This document shows, piece after piece, positions 1-12,364 of a DNA stretch of 64,000 nucleotides. Positions within the stretch are counted from its first letter, which is position 1. The number at the start of each line of letters is the position of its first letter. Made by a program: the position numbers and the translations under genes. The DNA lies in assembly GCA_018343915.1 (NCBI GenBank), contig JABRWF010000002.1, positions 1,116,001-1,180,000 on the forward strand, written 5' to 3'. This DNA is from Agroathelia rolfsii (lineage: Eukaryota; Basidiomycota; Agaricomycetes; Amylocorticiales; Amylocorticiaceae). Under the pieces are notes generated by a model. It ran no database searches and had not been told where the DNA came from. It was given only the letters and a program-made list of their open reading frames with translations.

Positions 1-3000
1 TCGGATATCCACCTTCTATGTTTAATGGACAATGGATTAACTTTCACCCATTCATCTAAAAATTTCAGGCCCACCTCAAACTCAACCCTAGGGTATATGT
101 AACTGAGGAAGAAAAAGTCAAGTATCTCTTGGGCTTAATGGTGGATAGCACAACAGCCTGGTCCAGCTTGTGGTATAATGAGATAAGGTACACAGGAGAA
201 GGAACAAGAGTAGAAGGACTGGTGACATTTGTTAAAGTACTTTGAAGCTTCAAAACATTATTTGGAGCTTTTAATGAAAAGGTTGCTGCAAGAGACCAAC
301 TATAAAACCTTAGACAGGGATCTACCTCTACAAGGAACTTTGGGATGGCATTTATGCTGCTAGGAAGGAGAACAGGGTTATCCAATAATGACCTCAGAGA
401 AAAGTATCTAGAGAGAATGAACGTCAAACTTAGATATATCATTACAGGTTGGGATAGAGATACATCTACCCTCCAACTCCTTATGAGCATGGCATACAAC
501 ACTAAAGTCAACCTTATGAAGGAGAAAATGTTGTCCAATTGGAGATATTGGTACAATAACAACCCACAGGTAGATCTCTAGAGAAGTGATCCAGACGCCA
601 TAGATATCTCAGTAACTATCTTGGGAGGGAAACCCAAGCCATCAAAAAACCTATTCATGAGTGTAGAATCTACTCAGCAGTCCTCCCCATTGTAAGTAGC
701 TGCAATGCAAAATCAACCTACTACAACATCCAACAATCCCTTCTAATAAAATAACATTGTATGTTACAACTATCAGAAGAAGGGGCATATTGCATAGGAT
801 TGTCAAAACCCCAAAGTAAATAGGGTTAAGACCAATAACCCATTCCAAAAAGTGGCTGCGGCTTTATCAATAACACCAATGCCAACACTGGTAGTAGATA
901 GCCAGAATTCATCTACCATGACTCAGCAAGACATATTAAATATACTACAAGAGTAGGGCCAAATGATTGCAGCCCTTAAGGACAAGCTGGGTTTTTAGAA
1001 CAGTCAGAGTATGAGGCCAATACTTCTGACCAATACATACAAAATAAAATTTCTCCCTTCCCCATTTTCTCTTCATTCTTAATTTCTTCTTCATCTGTAC
1101 AAGGTGTGAATGGACAACACCTGAAAATTCCTCTTATATTCCATGGACATTCCTCTACCATTTCCATTTCTGCAATGATTGACTCTGGAGCTTCCTCCAC
1201 ATTTATTAATAAAAAATTTATAGACAAAAATAAAATAAAAACTTTAAAATTATAAAAACAAATTCCTCTATATAATATAGACAACTCACCAAATGCAATC
1301 AGATTTATTTCTGAATATGTAATTTTTTTAACCCAAATTAGTATGGAATAGCAATGCTTAGTCTTTCTAGTAGTAGATATTAGCACAGAAGATGTAATCT
1401 TAGGTATTGATTAGCTACAATTGGAAAACCCCCTTATCAACTGGAAAAAAGGATATATTACTCTAATGGACAATTTGCTAAAAGATGAGGAATATAAAAA
1501 GATTGAAAAAATCATAAAAGATGAGGACTCTCCTCCACAACTGGCCGTGACTCTGGGTTTGCCACCCCAATACCAAAAGCATGCCAAGGTTTTTTCAGAA
1601 ATAGACTCCTAATGTTTCCCAACTAGCAAACCATATAACTATAAAATTGAACTAGTAGAAGGAGCAAAGATGAAAAGAGCAAAGGTATACCTACTATTGA
1701 TCCCAGAATTGAAAGAGTTAGATATATACTTAGAAGAGAATCTGGCCAAGGGATATATAAGAAAATCCCAAAGCTTCTATGCCTCTCCTTTTTTCTTTAT
1801 CCCCAAAAAGAATAGGAAACTTAGGCCTATAGTAGATTATTGTAAATTAAATAATATCACTATAAAAAATTCTTATCCACTTCCACTCATCTCTTCCATT
1901 GTTGATGGACTCTTAAGGGCATGGATATTCACCAAACTAGATTTATGATGGGGATACAATAATGTACTTATAAAAGAAGGACACCAAGAGTGAGCAGCAT
2001 TTATAATCCCTCGTAGATTGTTCAAACCCCTAGTAATGACATTTGGCCTATGCAATGCCCTAGCCATATTCTAAGCTATAATGGACAAAATATTAGTAGA
2101 CCTAATTACGTAAGAATTAGTATATGTATATATAAATGATATTATTATTACCACTACCAACCTAGAAGAACACTGTCTCTTAGTACATGAGGTACTTAAA
2201 CAATTAGCAGAAAATGACCTCTTTGCTAATTTGGATAAGTACTTATTTGAAGTACCAACAGTGAAATTCCTAGGAGTAATCATTAGCCATAATCACGTAC
2301 AAATGACCAATGATAAAGTACAAGCTATCCTTGACTAGCTAACTCCCACAACCATCAAAGACATACAAAAATTCAGAGGTCTAGCAAATTACTATTGATG
2401 GTTTATTAAAGGTTTCAGTGATATAACTAAATCTTTAGACAAACTAACAGGCAAAGGCGCTTGGAAATGGGAAAAGGAGGAACAAGAATCATTTGACAAG
2501 CTTAAAGAGTTGTTTACTATAGTACTGGTATTAGTTATTTACGACTACCAATGAGAAAGTCAAATTGAGACAAACGCCTCTGGATATGCCACTGGAGGAG
2601 TATTCTCCCAACTATAGGATGATGGTGAATGGCACCCTATTGCCTTCTACTCTAAATTCATGGATGATGCACAACAAAATTATGATATCTGGGATAAAGA
2701 GATATTGGCAATTATCCAAGCATTGGAAGAATAGTGCTATTATATTATAGGATTACCAAAACCGGTAGAAATCTGGTCAGATCACAAAAACCTAGAGTAT
2801 TGAGCTACAAGCCAACACCTCAGTAGGCAACAAGCACATTGGTACCAAATTCTATAAGAATATCACTTTATATTATGCTACAAAAAAGGATCCACCAATG
2901 AGTGAGCTGATGCCTTATCCTGACAACCCAATTTCTATATCAAGAATTCCCAAGACAACCATGATATTACCATACTCTAACCCACCCATTTTAAAATAAT

Positions 3001-4510
3001 GACTGCAAAAAGAGGTTACATAGTGATAGAAGGAGAAAGAGAAATTTTGGCCAAGATATGACAGGAGAACACCAAGTTACTAGAATCCCTCTATTAAATA
3101 GTCAAGATTGGACCCCAACAAATAACACTAGGACTGCAAAACTGGGAAACAGAGGATAGTTTAGTACTGTATTGTGATAAGGTATTTGTACCACCAAAAA
3201 AGGAACTAAAAGAAAAAATTTTGGTCAAATATCATGATTCAGTACTAGTAGGATATCCAGGACAAACAAAGACTTTGGAACTTATAAGCAGAAATTACTA
3301 TTGGATTAATATGACAAAAGACATAAACTAATATGTAGATTTATGTCTGCTATGCCAAGCCAATAAACCAAGTCAATAAGCATTGTCTGGACTACTACAA
3401 CCCCTTCCGGTACCTGGGAAACCATAGAAATATGTTACATCCAATCTAATTGTGAAACTACCTAAATTACAAGGGTATGATTCAATCCTAGTAGTAGTAG
3501 ATTGGCTTACAAAATTGGCACATTTTATACCTACCAACAAAAATATCACTACCAAAGATGTAGCTAATCTCTATATAAAAGATATATTCAAACTACATGG
3601 TGTTCTATCAACATAGACCTCAGATCGTGGACCCCAGTTTGTAAGTCAGGTTATGAAAGATATACATGCCAGTTTACATATAAAAACAGCACTGTCTACA
3701 GCATATCACCCATAAAGTGATGGACAGACTAAACAAGTAAACTAGGAGGTAGAACAATGCCTACAGATCTTTTGTAACCACAGGCAAATAAATTGGGCCA
3801 ATTTACTACCATATACAGAGTTCATGCATAATAATTGGGGGAACAAAAGCATACATTCTAGTGCTTTTGAACTAACCTATGGTTATATGCCAAATTGGGA
3901 AGCTAAGGATATTCAAAATGCTACCCCTGGAGCCTTCAATTAGATTGAAAATGTAAAAGAAGCACAAAAAGAGGCACAGGCAGTATTAGGGTTAGCTAGG
4001 GAACAAATGGAATAGTTTTACAATAAAGGAAAAAAGATGTTCCCAGACCTAGAGGAAGGACAGAAAGTTTGGTTAAATACACAAAACTTAAAACTTGATA
4101 GACCATCCAAAAAACTAAGTCAAAGATGGATTGGACCCTATAAAGTAGAAAAGAAACTGAACAACCTAAACTACCAACTAGCTCTACCGGATAACCTTAG
4201 AATCTATAACGTTTTCTATGTATACCTACTTAAACCACACCATGTGTTGGACCGGCATCAAAAACCCCTACCCCCAGTAGAAGTAGAAGGAGAAGAAGAG
4301 TACAAAATAGAAGAAGTACTCAACTCAAGGATGTGACAAGGAAAACTAGAATTCCTAGTAATATAGAAAGGGTACCCAGGAGAATAAACCTGGGTTAGGG
4401 AAATAGATATGCATGTAGATGAAGCAATTAGGGAATTTTACAAATCAAACCCAAGTATACCTAGAAAAATTAGTACAGCATTATTCAATCTTTTACCCTT
4501 TCAAAACTAG
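1..4510 (+). pseudogene. gag-pol pseudogene of element A1
   Basis: Translated homology runs through three frames and is broken by many TAG/TGA/TAA codons. Visible parts: gag helices (about 345-581); a CX2CX4HX4C zinc knuckle (about 761-812) whose Trp codon is now TAG; protease DSGA (about 1165-1180); the motif ILGID-stop-LQLENP (about 1400-1430), where Trp is again a stop; RT from about 1670 with KLDL and the PLVMTFGLCNA block; a catalytic dyad reading Y-I-N-D (about 2125-2140); RNase H; HHCC integrase (about 3230-3370); and a chromodomain (about 4290-4450). Most lesions look like transitions (CAA/CAG/TGG to stop). The RT dyad is expected to be YIDD or YLDD in this family; A2 also reads YIND. 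The copy is non-functional. Confidence 0.88.
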
Positions 4511-4563
4511 GAAAACTTAACAAAATGACAACCCAAGGCAGATTGCCCCTAAGGAGGGGGTAA

Positions 4564-5519
4564 TGTTATGAGATGATCATTGTACTATAAATTTATTTAA
4601 GATTTCTCATTATTTTTCTAATTTTTCTCTGATTTTTCTCTATTTTTTGGTATATAATATGTATATTATATAAGCAGACATTACGTAAATACTCTGATGA
4701 CTAAGTAAAGTCATGTGATCAGTCATCATGTGACTAGCCATTATATAACCACTAGTCATATAACTTACTATGTAAAGAAGGTCTAGAGTATGGGTCTAGA
4801 ATATAACACCATCATAGACTCACTATAATACAATATTGCATTATACTTAGCACCTCTGTGCACAGACCATGTACCAGGTGCACAGACCAGGTAGAATTAG
4901 TATATAACCCTGTAGTGTCTCTACCTGAAGACCCCAGATTCATTCTCTTTGTCTTCAAGTAAGCACAGTAGTGCTTTGTATTAAATAAGTTAACTAATAT
5001 AATAAAACTTTGTCTTCAGAGCCTATCTCCCTCCCCTTCCTTCTCTAAATCCTCTCTGCTTCATACTAAAAGGTTACAAGTGTGCTTAGTGCTACTTGTA
5101 GTTAAGGTGTGCTTAGTGCCACCTTTATAAGCTTACATAAGACAGGTTCAGCCCATTAGTGGTGACTATTTGCAAAAAGCTGTAATACAACACCACATCA
5201 TGCTTAGTGCATGTACCTAACAAAGCTTTACGCCTAGTTGGCCAGGGTTAAGATACCTCAACCCCTATCTACATATACAAGAAAACTTGTGCCTTGACTA
5301 TAGACCTTGCTTGAAAGTCTTATAGACTTGGAGTAAAGCCTAGTGATAGAAAAGCTCAAGTTTAAGTGAGAGTAGAGACAGGGCACAGAGAAGTGTACAC
5401 CCCTGGATCCCAAGTCCTAGAAAGAGTAAAAAAGGCCTTACTGCCTACCCCGTACCTTTGAGGGGTTTCTGTGGACTTTGGTTGAATTTTGGTAACAAGA
5501 GTTAGGTGTGCTCTTAATA
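4564..5519 (+). repeat. 3' LTR of A1 (family A LTR)
   Basis: Starts TGTTA directly after a purine-rich tract and ends near CTCTTAATA, where the sister LTR at 9637-10611 ends CTCTTAACA. Inside is a near-tandem GCACAGACCA(T/G)GTA repeat, followed by TATATAA and a conserved block with GTGTCTCTACCTGAAGACC, probably promoter and transcript start. About 956 bp. Confidence 0.82.
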
Positions 5520-5579
5520 CTTGATAGACATGATTAAATGCTATTTTATCTATGGCATGGTACTACTAAGGTTGTGACA
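5520..5579 (-). repeat. Truncated family-B LTR (terminal 60 bp, reversed)
   Basis: The reverse complement starts TGTCACAACC, as in the intact B LTR at 12,365, and stays recognisable for about 60 bp. It lies exactly between the A1 LTR end and the resumption of A2 protease coding sequence. The simplest reading is that a B LTR inserted into A2 and A1 then inserted into that LTR; the rest would be upstream of the window. Confidence 0.75.
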
Positions 5580-8500
5580 GGTATTGATTGGTTACAACTA
5601 GAAAATCCTTTTATTAACTGGAAGAAAAGGCATATTACCCTGATGGATGATTTGTTAAAAGATGAGGAATACAAAAAAATAAATAAAATCATAAAAGATA
5701 AGGACTCTCCTCTACTATTGGCAGCAACCTTGGGTTTACTGCCTTGATACCAGAAATATGCCAAAGTCTTCTTGGAAGTAGAGTCCTAATGATTCCCTAC
5801 TAGCAAACCCTATAACTATAAAATAGAGTTAGTAGAGGGAGCTGAAATGAAGAGGGCTAAGGTATATCCTTTATCAATCCCAGAGTTGAAAGAATTAGAT
5901 GCGTACTTAGAGAAAAATTTGGCCAAAGGATATATAAGAAAATTGCAAAGCTCTTATGCATCTCCATTTTTCTTTATTCCAAAAAAGAATGGGAAACTTA
6001 GGCCTATAGTAGATTATTGTTGACTCAATAATATTATGATAAAAAACTCCTATCCGCTTCCTCTAATCTCCTCTATTGTGGATGGACTCTCTTGGGCAAA
6101 AGTATTTACTAAATTGGACTTACAATGGGGATATAATAATGTCTTAATTAAAGATGGACACCAAGAACAAGCAGCCTTCATAACCTCTCAAGGACTATTT
6201 GAACCCCTTGTAATGACCTTTGGTTTATGCAATGCCCCAGCCACTTTCCAAGCTATAATAGATGAAATATTTATAGACCTAATTGTAAAAGGATTAGTGT
6301 ATGTCTATATTAATGACATTATAGTTGCTACAGCCAGTTCAGAAGAACACTAGCATTTAGTACATAAAGTACTTAAGAGATTAGTAGAAAACAATCTTTT
6401 TGCTAATTTGGAAAAATGCCTATTTAAAGTCTCTAAGGTGGAATTCCTAGGTGTAATAATTGGCTACAATCATGTACAAATGACCAATGAGAAAGTCCAA
6501 GCTATTCTTGACTAGCCAATCCCTACAACAGTTAAGGATGTTTAAAAGTTCAGAGGTCTAGCTAACTATTACCAAAGGTTTATCAAAGGGTTCAGTGAGA
6601 TTACTAAACCCCTAGATAGGTTAACTGGCAAAGGCACTTGGAAATGGGAAAAGGAGGAATAAGAATCATTTAACTACCTCAAGAAGGCTTTTACTACTAC
6701 CCCAGTATTAGCTATCTACAATCACCAGTGAGAAAATTAGATTGAAACTGATGCCTCAGGATATGCAACAGGAGGAGTATTCTCCCAGTTGTAGGATAAT
6801 AGTGAATGGTACTCTATTGCCCTTTATTCTAAATCCATAGATGATATACAAAGAAATTACAATATCTGGGATAAGGAAATACTTGTAATTATTTGAGTAC
6901 TAGAAAAATAGTGCCACTACATTATTGGGTTACCTAAACCAGTGGAGATCTGGTTAGATCACAAAAACTTGGAATATTAGGCAACAAGTCAATACCTGAG
7001 CCGTTGACAAGTATATTGGTACCGGATCCTACAAGAATATAATTTTGTATTATGCTACAAAAAAGGATCAACTAACGGACAAGCTGATGCCCTATCTAGA
7101 AGACCAGATTTTTATACCAAAGACTCCCAGGATAATCTCAATGTCACCATACTCCAACCCTCCTACTTCAAAATAATAGCTGCTAAGAGAGGACATATAC
7201 TAGTTGAAGGTGAAAAGGAGATCTTGGCAGAAATTAAAAGGGAGAGCACCAAGTTGCTGGAATCCCTCTATCAAGTTGTCAAGATTGGCCTACAACAGAT
7301 TATACTAGGATTGCAAGATTGGGAAATAGAGGATGGATTGGTTTTATATAGAGAAAAGGTCTTTGTGCCCCCAAAAAAGGACCTTAAAGAAAAAATTATA
7401 GCTAAATACTATGATTTAGCCCTTGCTAGTCATACCAGTTGTACAAAAACCTTAGAGCTTATTAGCAGAAACTACTATTGGATTAACATGATAAAAGAAA
7501 TAAACTAGTATGTAGATTCTTGCTTACTCTGTCAAGCAAATAAACCAAGCTGATAAGCATTACCTGGACTCCTCCAACCCTTACCTATACCTGGAAAACC
7601 ATAGAAATATATTACCTTAGATTTGATAGTCAAACTACCTAAGTCACAAGGGTTTGACTCAATTCTAGTAGTAGTAGATAGGCTTACAAAATTGGCATAT
7701 TTCATACCAACCAACAAAAATATATCAGCCAAGGATGTAGCCAATCTCTATATCAAAAACATGTTTAAATTATATAGTACCCTGTCAATATGGACATTGG
7801 ACCAAGGACCTTAGTTTGCTAGTCAAGTGATGAAAGATATACATGCTAGCCTACATATCAAGACAGCCTTATCCACTACATATTATCTACAAAGTAATAA
7901 ATAGACTGAGCATATTAATCAAGAAGTAGAGCAATATCTAAGAATCTTTTGCAATCACAGACAAACAAATTGGGTAGAATTGTTACCTTATGTGGAATTT
8001 ATGCACAACAATAGGAAAAATGAAAGTACACATGCTAGTACCTTTGAATTAACCTATAGCTATATTCCAAATTAGGAAGCAAGAAACATTCCTAATCTAA
8101 TTCCAGGAGCCTTCAACTGGATTGAAAATGCTAAGAAAGCATGAAAAGAGGCACAGGCAGTATTAGGTTTAGCAAAAGAACAAATGGAACAATTATACAA
8201 TAAAGGAAAAAAGATGTTTCCAGATTTAGAAGAAGGACAAGAAGTTTGGCTAAATACACAAAATTTAAAGCTTGATAGACCATCCAAGAAGTTAAGTCAG
8301 AAATAGATTGGCCCCTATAAAGTGGAGAAAAAGCTAAATGACTTGAACTATTAGTTGGACCTTCCAGCTAATCTCAAAATCTATAATGTGTTCTATGTTC
8401 ACTTTCTAAAACCACATTATACTTTGGATCATCACCAAAAGCCTTTACCTCTAGTATGTCATAGGTCTATAACTATAAAATGTATCTATGACTGTGACTG

Positions 8501-9602
8501 TGACTTGATATAAAGAAAGTGGTACAATGGACACTTAGGAGCGTGACTAATACTATCCCTGACTTAGGGATACAATGGCTATAGTAACTATGGTTTTAGA
8601 ACAATGGAATATAATAGGAGTCTAAATAGTAAGGGGTTAATACCCAATACTACTTAGACTTGTAAGGACAATAGAAACACTTAGCAAATATTATTTGAGG
8701 CTAGCAAGGACTTAGAGGAGGCTTTAGACAGTGAGAAAACAATGATAGAATTGACAAAAGAGGTCTGTAAGATGGGGAACATCTCTTAGACCCTAAAGGT
8801 TTAAATACATAATAGTATACTATTGTTCTCTATATTGGTACACTTTTCTAGTCTCTAACTCTTACTAAATAATCCAATATAACTCCTAGGATCTTTCTTG
8901 ATTGTTCCAGTGATTATCATGATGTGTTGTAGTTCCTGTATAACTATGATAGTGCCTAAAGATAGGAAATGCAGAGTTACGCTCTTTTGCATGACGCAAC
9001 ATGTGACATGTCACAACCAGTGCAATAGTGAAAGGGAGCAGAAATAATGGTATGCCTCTTTCTAAGCCTAAGGCTTAGAACTAAGCTATGACTAAATAAT
9101 AGACTATAGTTCAACTATGGTATACTATGACTTATAGGTAATATAATATAGTGTATATTGTATTATAGTATCTATGGCATGATTTGTATTTTTATGTAAT
9201 AAATATTAAATACCTGAGTAATTGCATGATTGTTTTAAGTCTATACCAAATGAACCTGGGTATATACTTGGTAAACCTAAATATATGCTTGGTAAATATA
9301 AGTAAATGCTATTATATCTATGGCATAGTACTACTAAGATTGTGACACAGTAGAAGTAGAAGGAGAAGAAGAGTACAAAATAGAAGAAGTACTTAACTCA
9401 AGAATGCAATGGGGAAAACTAGAATTTCTGGTAACATGAAAAGGATACCCAGGAGAATAAATATGGGTTAGAGAATCAGATATACATGCAGATAATGCAA
9501 TCAGAGAATTCTATAAGTCCAATCCTAGTACTCCAAGAAAGATTAGTGCTGTATTATTTAATCTTCTTCCATTCCAAAACTGGGACAATCTGATAGAATG
9601 GT
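5580..9602 (+). pseudogene. pol pseudogene of element A2
   Basis: Same protein as A1 and somewhat better preserved. Longer open stretches lie at 6036-6353 (RT fingers/palm) and 7224-7508 (integrase zinc domain with HX3-4H then CX2C near 7530). The first RT catalytic Asp is Asn here too (Y-I-N-D, about 6301-6320). Stops replace Trp/Gln at many places (for example 5745-5747, 6022-6024). The frame is interrupted by the solo LTR 8457-9347 and resumes at about 9353 with the acidic EVEGEEEYKIEEVL linker and chromodomain. Not functional. Confidence 0.85.
8457..9347 (-). repeat. Solo LTR of family B inside A2
   Basis: 891 bp, TGTCATAGG...TTGTGACA on the + strand. The reverse complement aligns with the 883-bp B LTR, including the TATTTAAA box and the palindromic GTGACATGTCAC. 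It interrupts A2 in the chromodomain linker and is flanked by TAGTA (8452-8456) and CAGTA (9348-9352), a 5-bp target duplication with one transition; the A1 copy has CAGTA uninterrupted there. No internal region remains, so it is a recombination-derived solo LTR. Confidence 0.9.
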
Positions 9603-9636
9603 AACCCAAGGTGGATTGCCCCTAAGGAGGGGGTAA

Positions 9637-10611
9637 TGTTACAAGTTGATCTATGTACTATAAATTTATTTAGAATTTTTCATTATTTTTCCGAATTTTT
9701 CCTGATTTTTCTCGATTTTTTAGTATATAATATATATATTATATAAGCGGACATTATATAAGTACTTTGATGACTAAGCAAGTCATGTAACCAGTCATCA
9801 TATAACTAGCCATCATATAACCACTAGTTATATAACATATTATATAAGCAAGGCCTAGAGTATAGGTCTAGACTATGATATCATCATAGATTTACTATAG
9901 TGTAATATCATATTATACTTAGCATTACCATGCACAGACCATGTACCAGGTGCACAGACCAGGTAGAATTAGTATATAACCCTGTAGTGTCTCTACCTGA
10001 AGACCCCAGATTTGTTCTCTTCATCTTTAGGTAAGTACAAGTAGTACTTTGTATTAAGTACAAGCTAACATAATAAAAACTTTGTCTTTAGAGTCTATTT
10101 GCTCTAGGCTTACAGAGCCTGTCTCCCCTCTCTCTTTCTCTCCCCTACAAAAATCCTCCCTGCTTTGTGCTAAGAGGTAATAGGTGTGCTCCATGCTACC
10201 TATTGTTTAGTGCTCCTCTATATGTACACTACATAATATAGGCTCAGGCTTTGTGCTAGCTACTTGTAGTTTTTGATCACAAAATCATAGTGTTTAGTGT
10301 ACTTAAGTAAACAAAGGCTTGCCCTGCATTTATCAAGGCTAAGATACCCTGCACGTATATCTGCATACACAAGATAGATTGGTATCCTAACTATAGACCT
10401 TGCTTGAAAGTCTGGTAGACTTAGAGTAAAGCCTGGTGATAGTAAAGCTCCATCTTGGGTAACAGTGGAAACCATGCACAAGGCATGTACATCCTTGCAT
10501 CCCAGGCCTTGGGAGTTATAAAATAGCCCTTACAGGCTACTCTATACCTTACAGAGGTTAATATAGGCTCTAGTTGAGTTTTAGTGACAAGAGTTAGGTG
10601 TACTCTTAACA
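9637..10611 (+). repeat. 3' LTR of A2
   Basis: 975 bp, TGTTACAAG...CTCTTAACA, preceded by a purine-rich tract (CCTAAGGAGGGGGTAA). It shares the tandem GCACAGACCA repeat, TATATAA and CTACCTGAAGACC block with the A1 LTR, but the two LTRs have diverged considerably, mostly by transitions. Confidence 0.85.
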
Positions 10612-11261
10612 AGCAGCATAATAGGGGCTTAGAGGTGTAAAGAGAACCTGGGGCAATAAAGAATAATAATAGTATTGATAAAAGAGGTCTATGAGATGGG
10701 GAACATCTCTTAGACATTAGTAACTTAAATACATAATTATATACTATTGTTCTCCTACTTTGGTATACTTTTCTAGTTACTAATCCTTACCAAATAATCC
10801 AATATCATTCCTAGATTCTTCCTTAATTGTTTTGATGATTATCATGATGTATTACAGTTCCTGTGTAACTATGATAGTGCCTGAAGATAGGGAATACAAA
10901 GTTATGCTCTTTTGTGTGATGTGATATATGATATATCATAACTAGTGCAACAGTGAAAAGGAGTAGAAATAATAATATATCTGTTTCTAAGCCTTGGGCT
11001 TAGAATTAAGCTTTGACCAAATAATAAACTATGGTTTACTATAATATACTATGACTTATAGATGATATATTATATATCATAGCCTCTGTAGCATAATTTG
11101 TAGCTTGATAATAATAATAATAAATACTTAAGTAATTTCATGGTTATCTTGAGTGTATGCTGAATAAACCTAGGTATATGCTTGGTAAGCTTGAATATAT
11201 GCTTGGTAGATATGATTGAATGCTATTGTATCTATGGCATGATACTATTAAGGTTGTAACA
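10612..11261 (-). repeat. Truncated family-B LTR (about 650 bp, reversed)
   Basis: The reverse complement begins TGTTACAACC and covers roughly the first three quarters of the B LTR (TATTTAAA box near 10,726-10,733 on the + strand). It starts exactly where the A2 LTR ends, so A2 probably inserted into it; the missing quarter would be left of A2, outside the window. Confidence 0.75.
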
Positions 11262-11784
11262 CTATTTAAATAAAATACAACCTAATACTTACCTAAAAGC
11301 AAAGAGGTCAAAGCTGAGCTCTTCAGGACAAGTTATATACTTTATTTATACTACTACTAAGGGTCCATGCACAGCCTTGCTGGTCTGTATATGGCTAAAG
11401 ATAGAAGGATAAAGTGTGGTAATACAGGGGGAGAATGTTTAGCCTAATTCCACTAGGCATCTATATAGAACTCTATTTCTGGGGTAGTATCAATAACTAT
11501 TAGGAATAGTTCAGGAGTAGAAGGCTGTGCTTCCAAGGCTATACATAATGATAAAAGAGAAGATGTATAGCTCTAAGATTACTCCTGTGATATGCAGCTT
11601 AGAATATATAAGGGCTAATTAGGTGACTACTACACTACCCATAGTTCATGCCCTAAAGGGTAATTTTCTTAAGAGAAGTAAGGAAAGTAGAAAGAAAATA
11701 CAATAATAAAAGAAATAGTAGTCTAAATAATACAAGTAATATCTCAAAAAATCTGCAAAATTTCCAATTCATAATAGGTAGTAA
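11262..11784. other. Unassigned AT-rich repeat debris
   Basis: About 520 bp with no open reading frame of note. Read on the minus strand it has an LTR-like flavour (a pyrimidine-rich block and an AGGTAAGTATTAGG segment resembling the region after the presumed transcript start in family-A LTRs). I cannot place it in a family. Confidence 0.35.
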
Positions 11785-12364
11785 TTTGCTAGACCTCTGA
11801 ATTTTTATACATCTTTAACTATTATGGGAGTTAGCTAGTCAAGGATAGCTTGTACTTTATCATTAGTTATTTGAATATGGTTATAGCTAATAATTACTCC
11901 TAGGAATTCCACTTCTAGTACTTTAAACAAGCACTTATTCAAATTAGCAAAAAGATCATTTTCTGCTAATTGTTTAAGTACTTTGTATACTAGTTATTAG
12001 TGTTCCTCTAGTTTAGCAGTGGCAATAATAATGTTATCAATACATATATATACTAACCCTTATATTATTAGATCTATAAATATCTCATCTATCATAGCTT
12101 GGAAAGTAGCTAGGGTATTATATAGACTAAATATTATAACTAGGGGTTCAAAAAATCCTTAAGGAGTTATGAATGCTACTTGCTCTTAGTGTCCATTTTT
12201 TATGAGTACATTGTTATATTTCTATTGTAGATCTAGTTTGGAAAATATTTTTGCCCTTGAAAGTCCATCAACTATAGAAGAAATAAGTGGGAGTGGGTAG
12301 GAATTTTTTATAGTGATATTATTCAATCTTCAATAATCCACTATATATCAGGGTATAGCCAGAA
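11785..12364 (-). pseudogene. Reverse-orientation RT fragment of a family-A element
   Basis: The reverse complement matches the A1/A2 RT from the VDY-x-LNN block through KLDLQ and the palm to the FRGLANYY block. It carries several stops. The catalytic dyad reads I-D-N here, so the first Asp is kept and the second lost, unlike A1/A2 (I-N-D). It is cut at 12,364 by element B; the rest of this RT does not reappear on the far side of B. Confidence 0.8.

Larger units (their letters stand above)
1..5519 (+). mobile_element. Decayed Ty3/gypsy chromovirus A1 (5' end off-window)
   Basis: The 3' part of an LTR retrotransposon. Gag, protease, RT, RNase H, integrase and chromodomain remnants appear in that order, followed by a purine-rich tract (about 4549-4563) and a 3' LTR beginning TGTTA at 4564. 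The 5' LTR lies before position 1. The next bases (5520-5579) are the end of a family-B LTR in reverse orientation, so A1 appears to have inserted into a B LTR. Its sister copy A2 starts mid-protease at 5580. The chromodomain places it among chromoviruses, whose chromodomains steer integration to particular chromatin. Confidence 0.9.
5580..10611 (+). mobile_element. Decayed Ty3/gypsy chromovirus A2 (5' part off-window)
   Basis: A second copy of family A, entering at the protease (GIDWLQLENP) and running through RT, RNase H, integrase and chromodomain to a 975-bp 3' LTR (9637-10611). It is split near the end of pol by a B-family solo LTR (8457-9347). After the LTR end the sequence becomes B-LTR again (10612-11261), so A2 itself seems to lie inside a B LTR. 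Confidence 0.88.

Noticed and set aside
65..562. 165-codon minus-strand ORF
   Set aside because: Lies antisense to A1 gag remnants and has no family resemblance; gag homology is on the plus strand.
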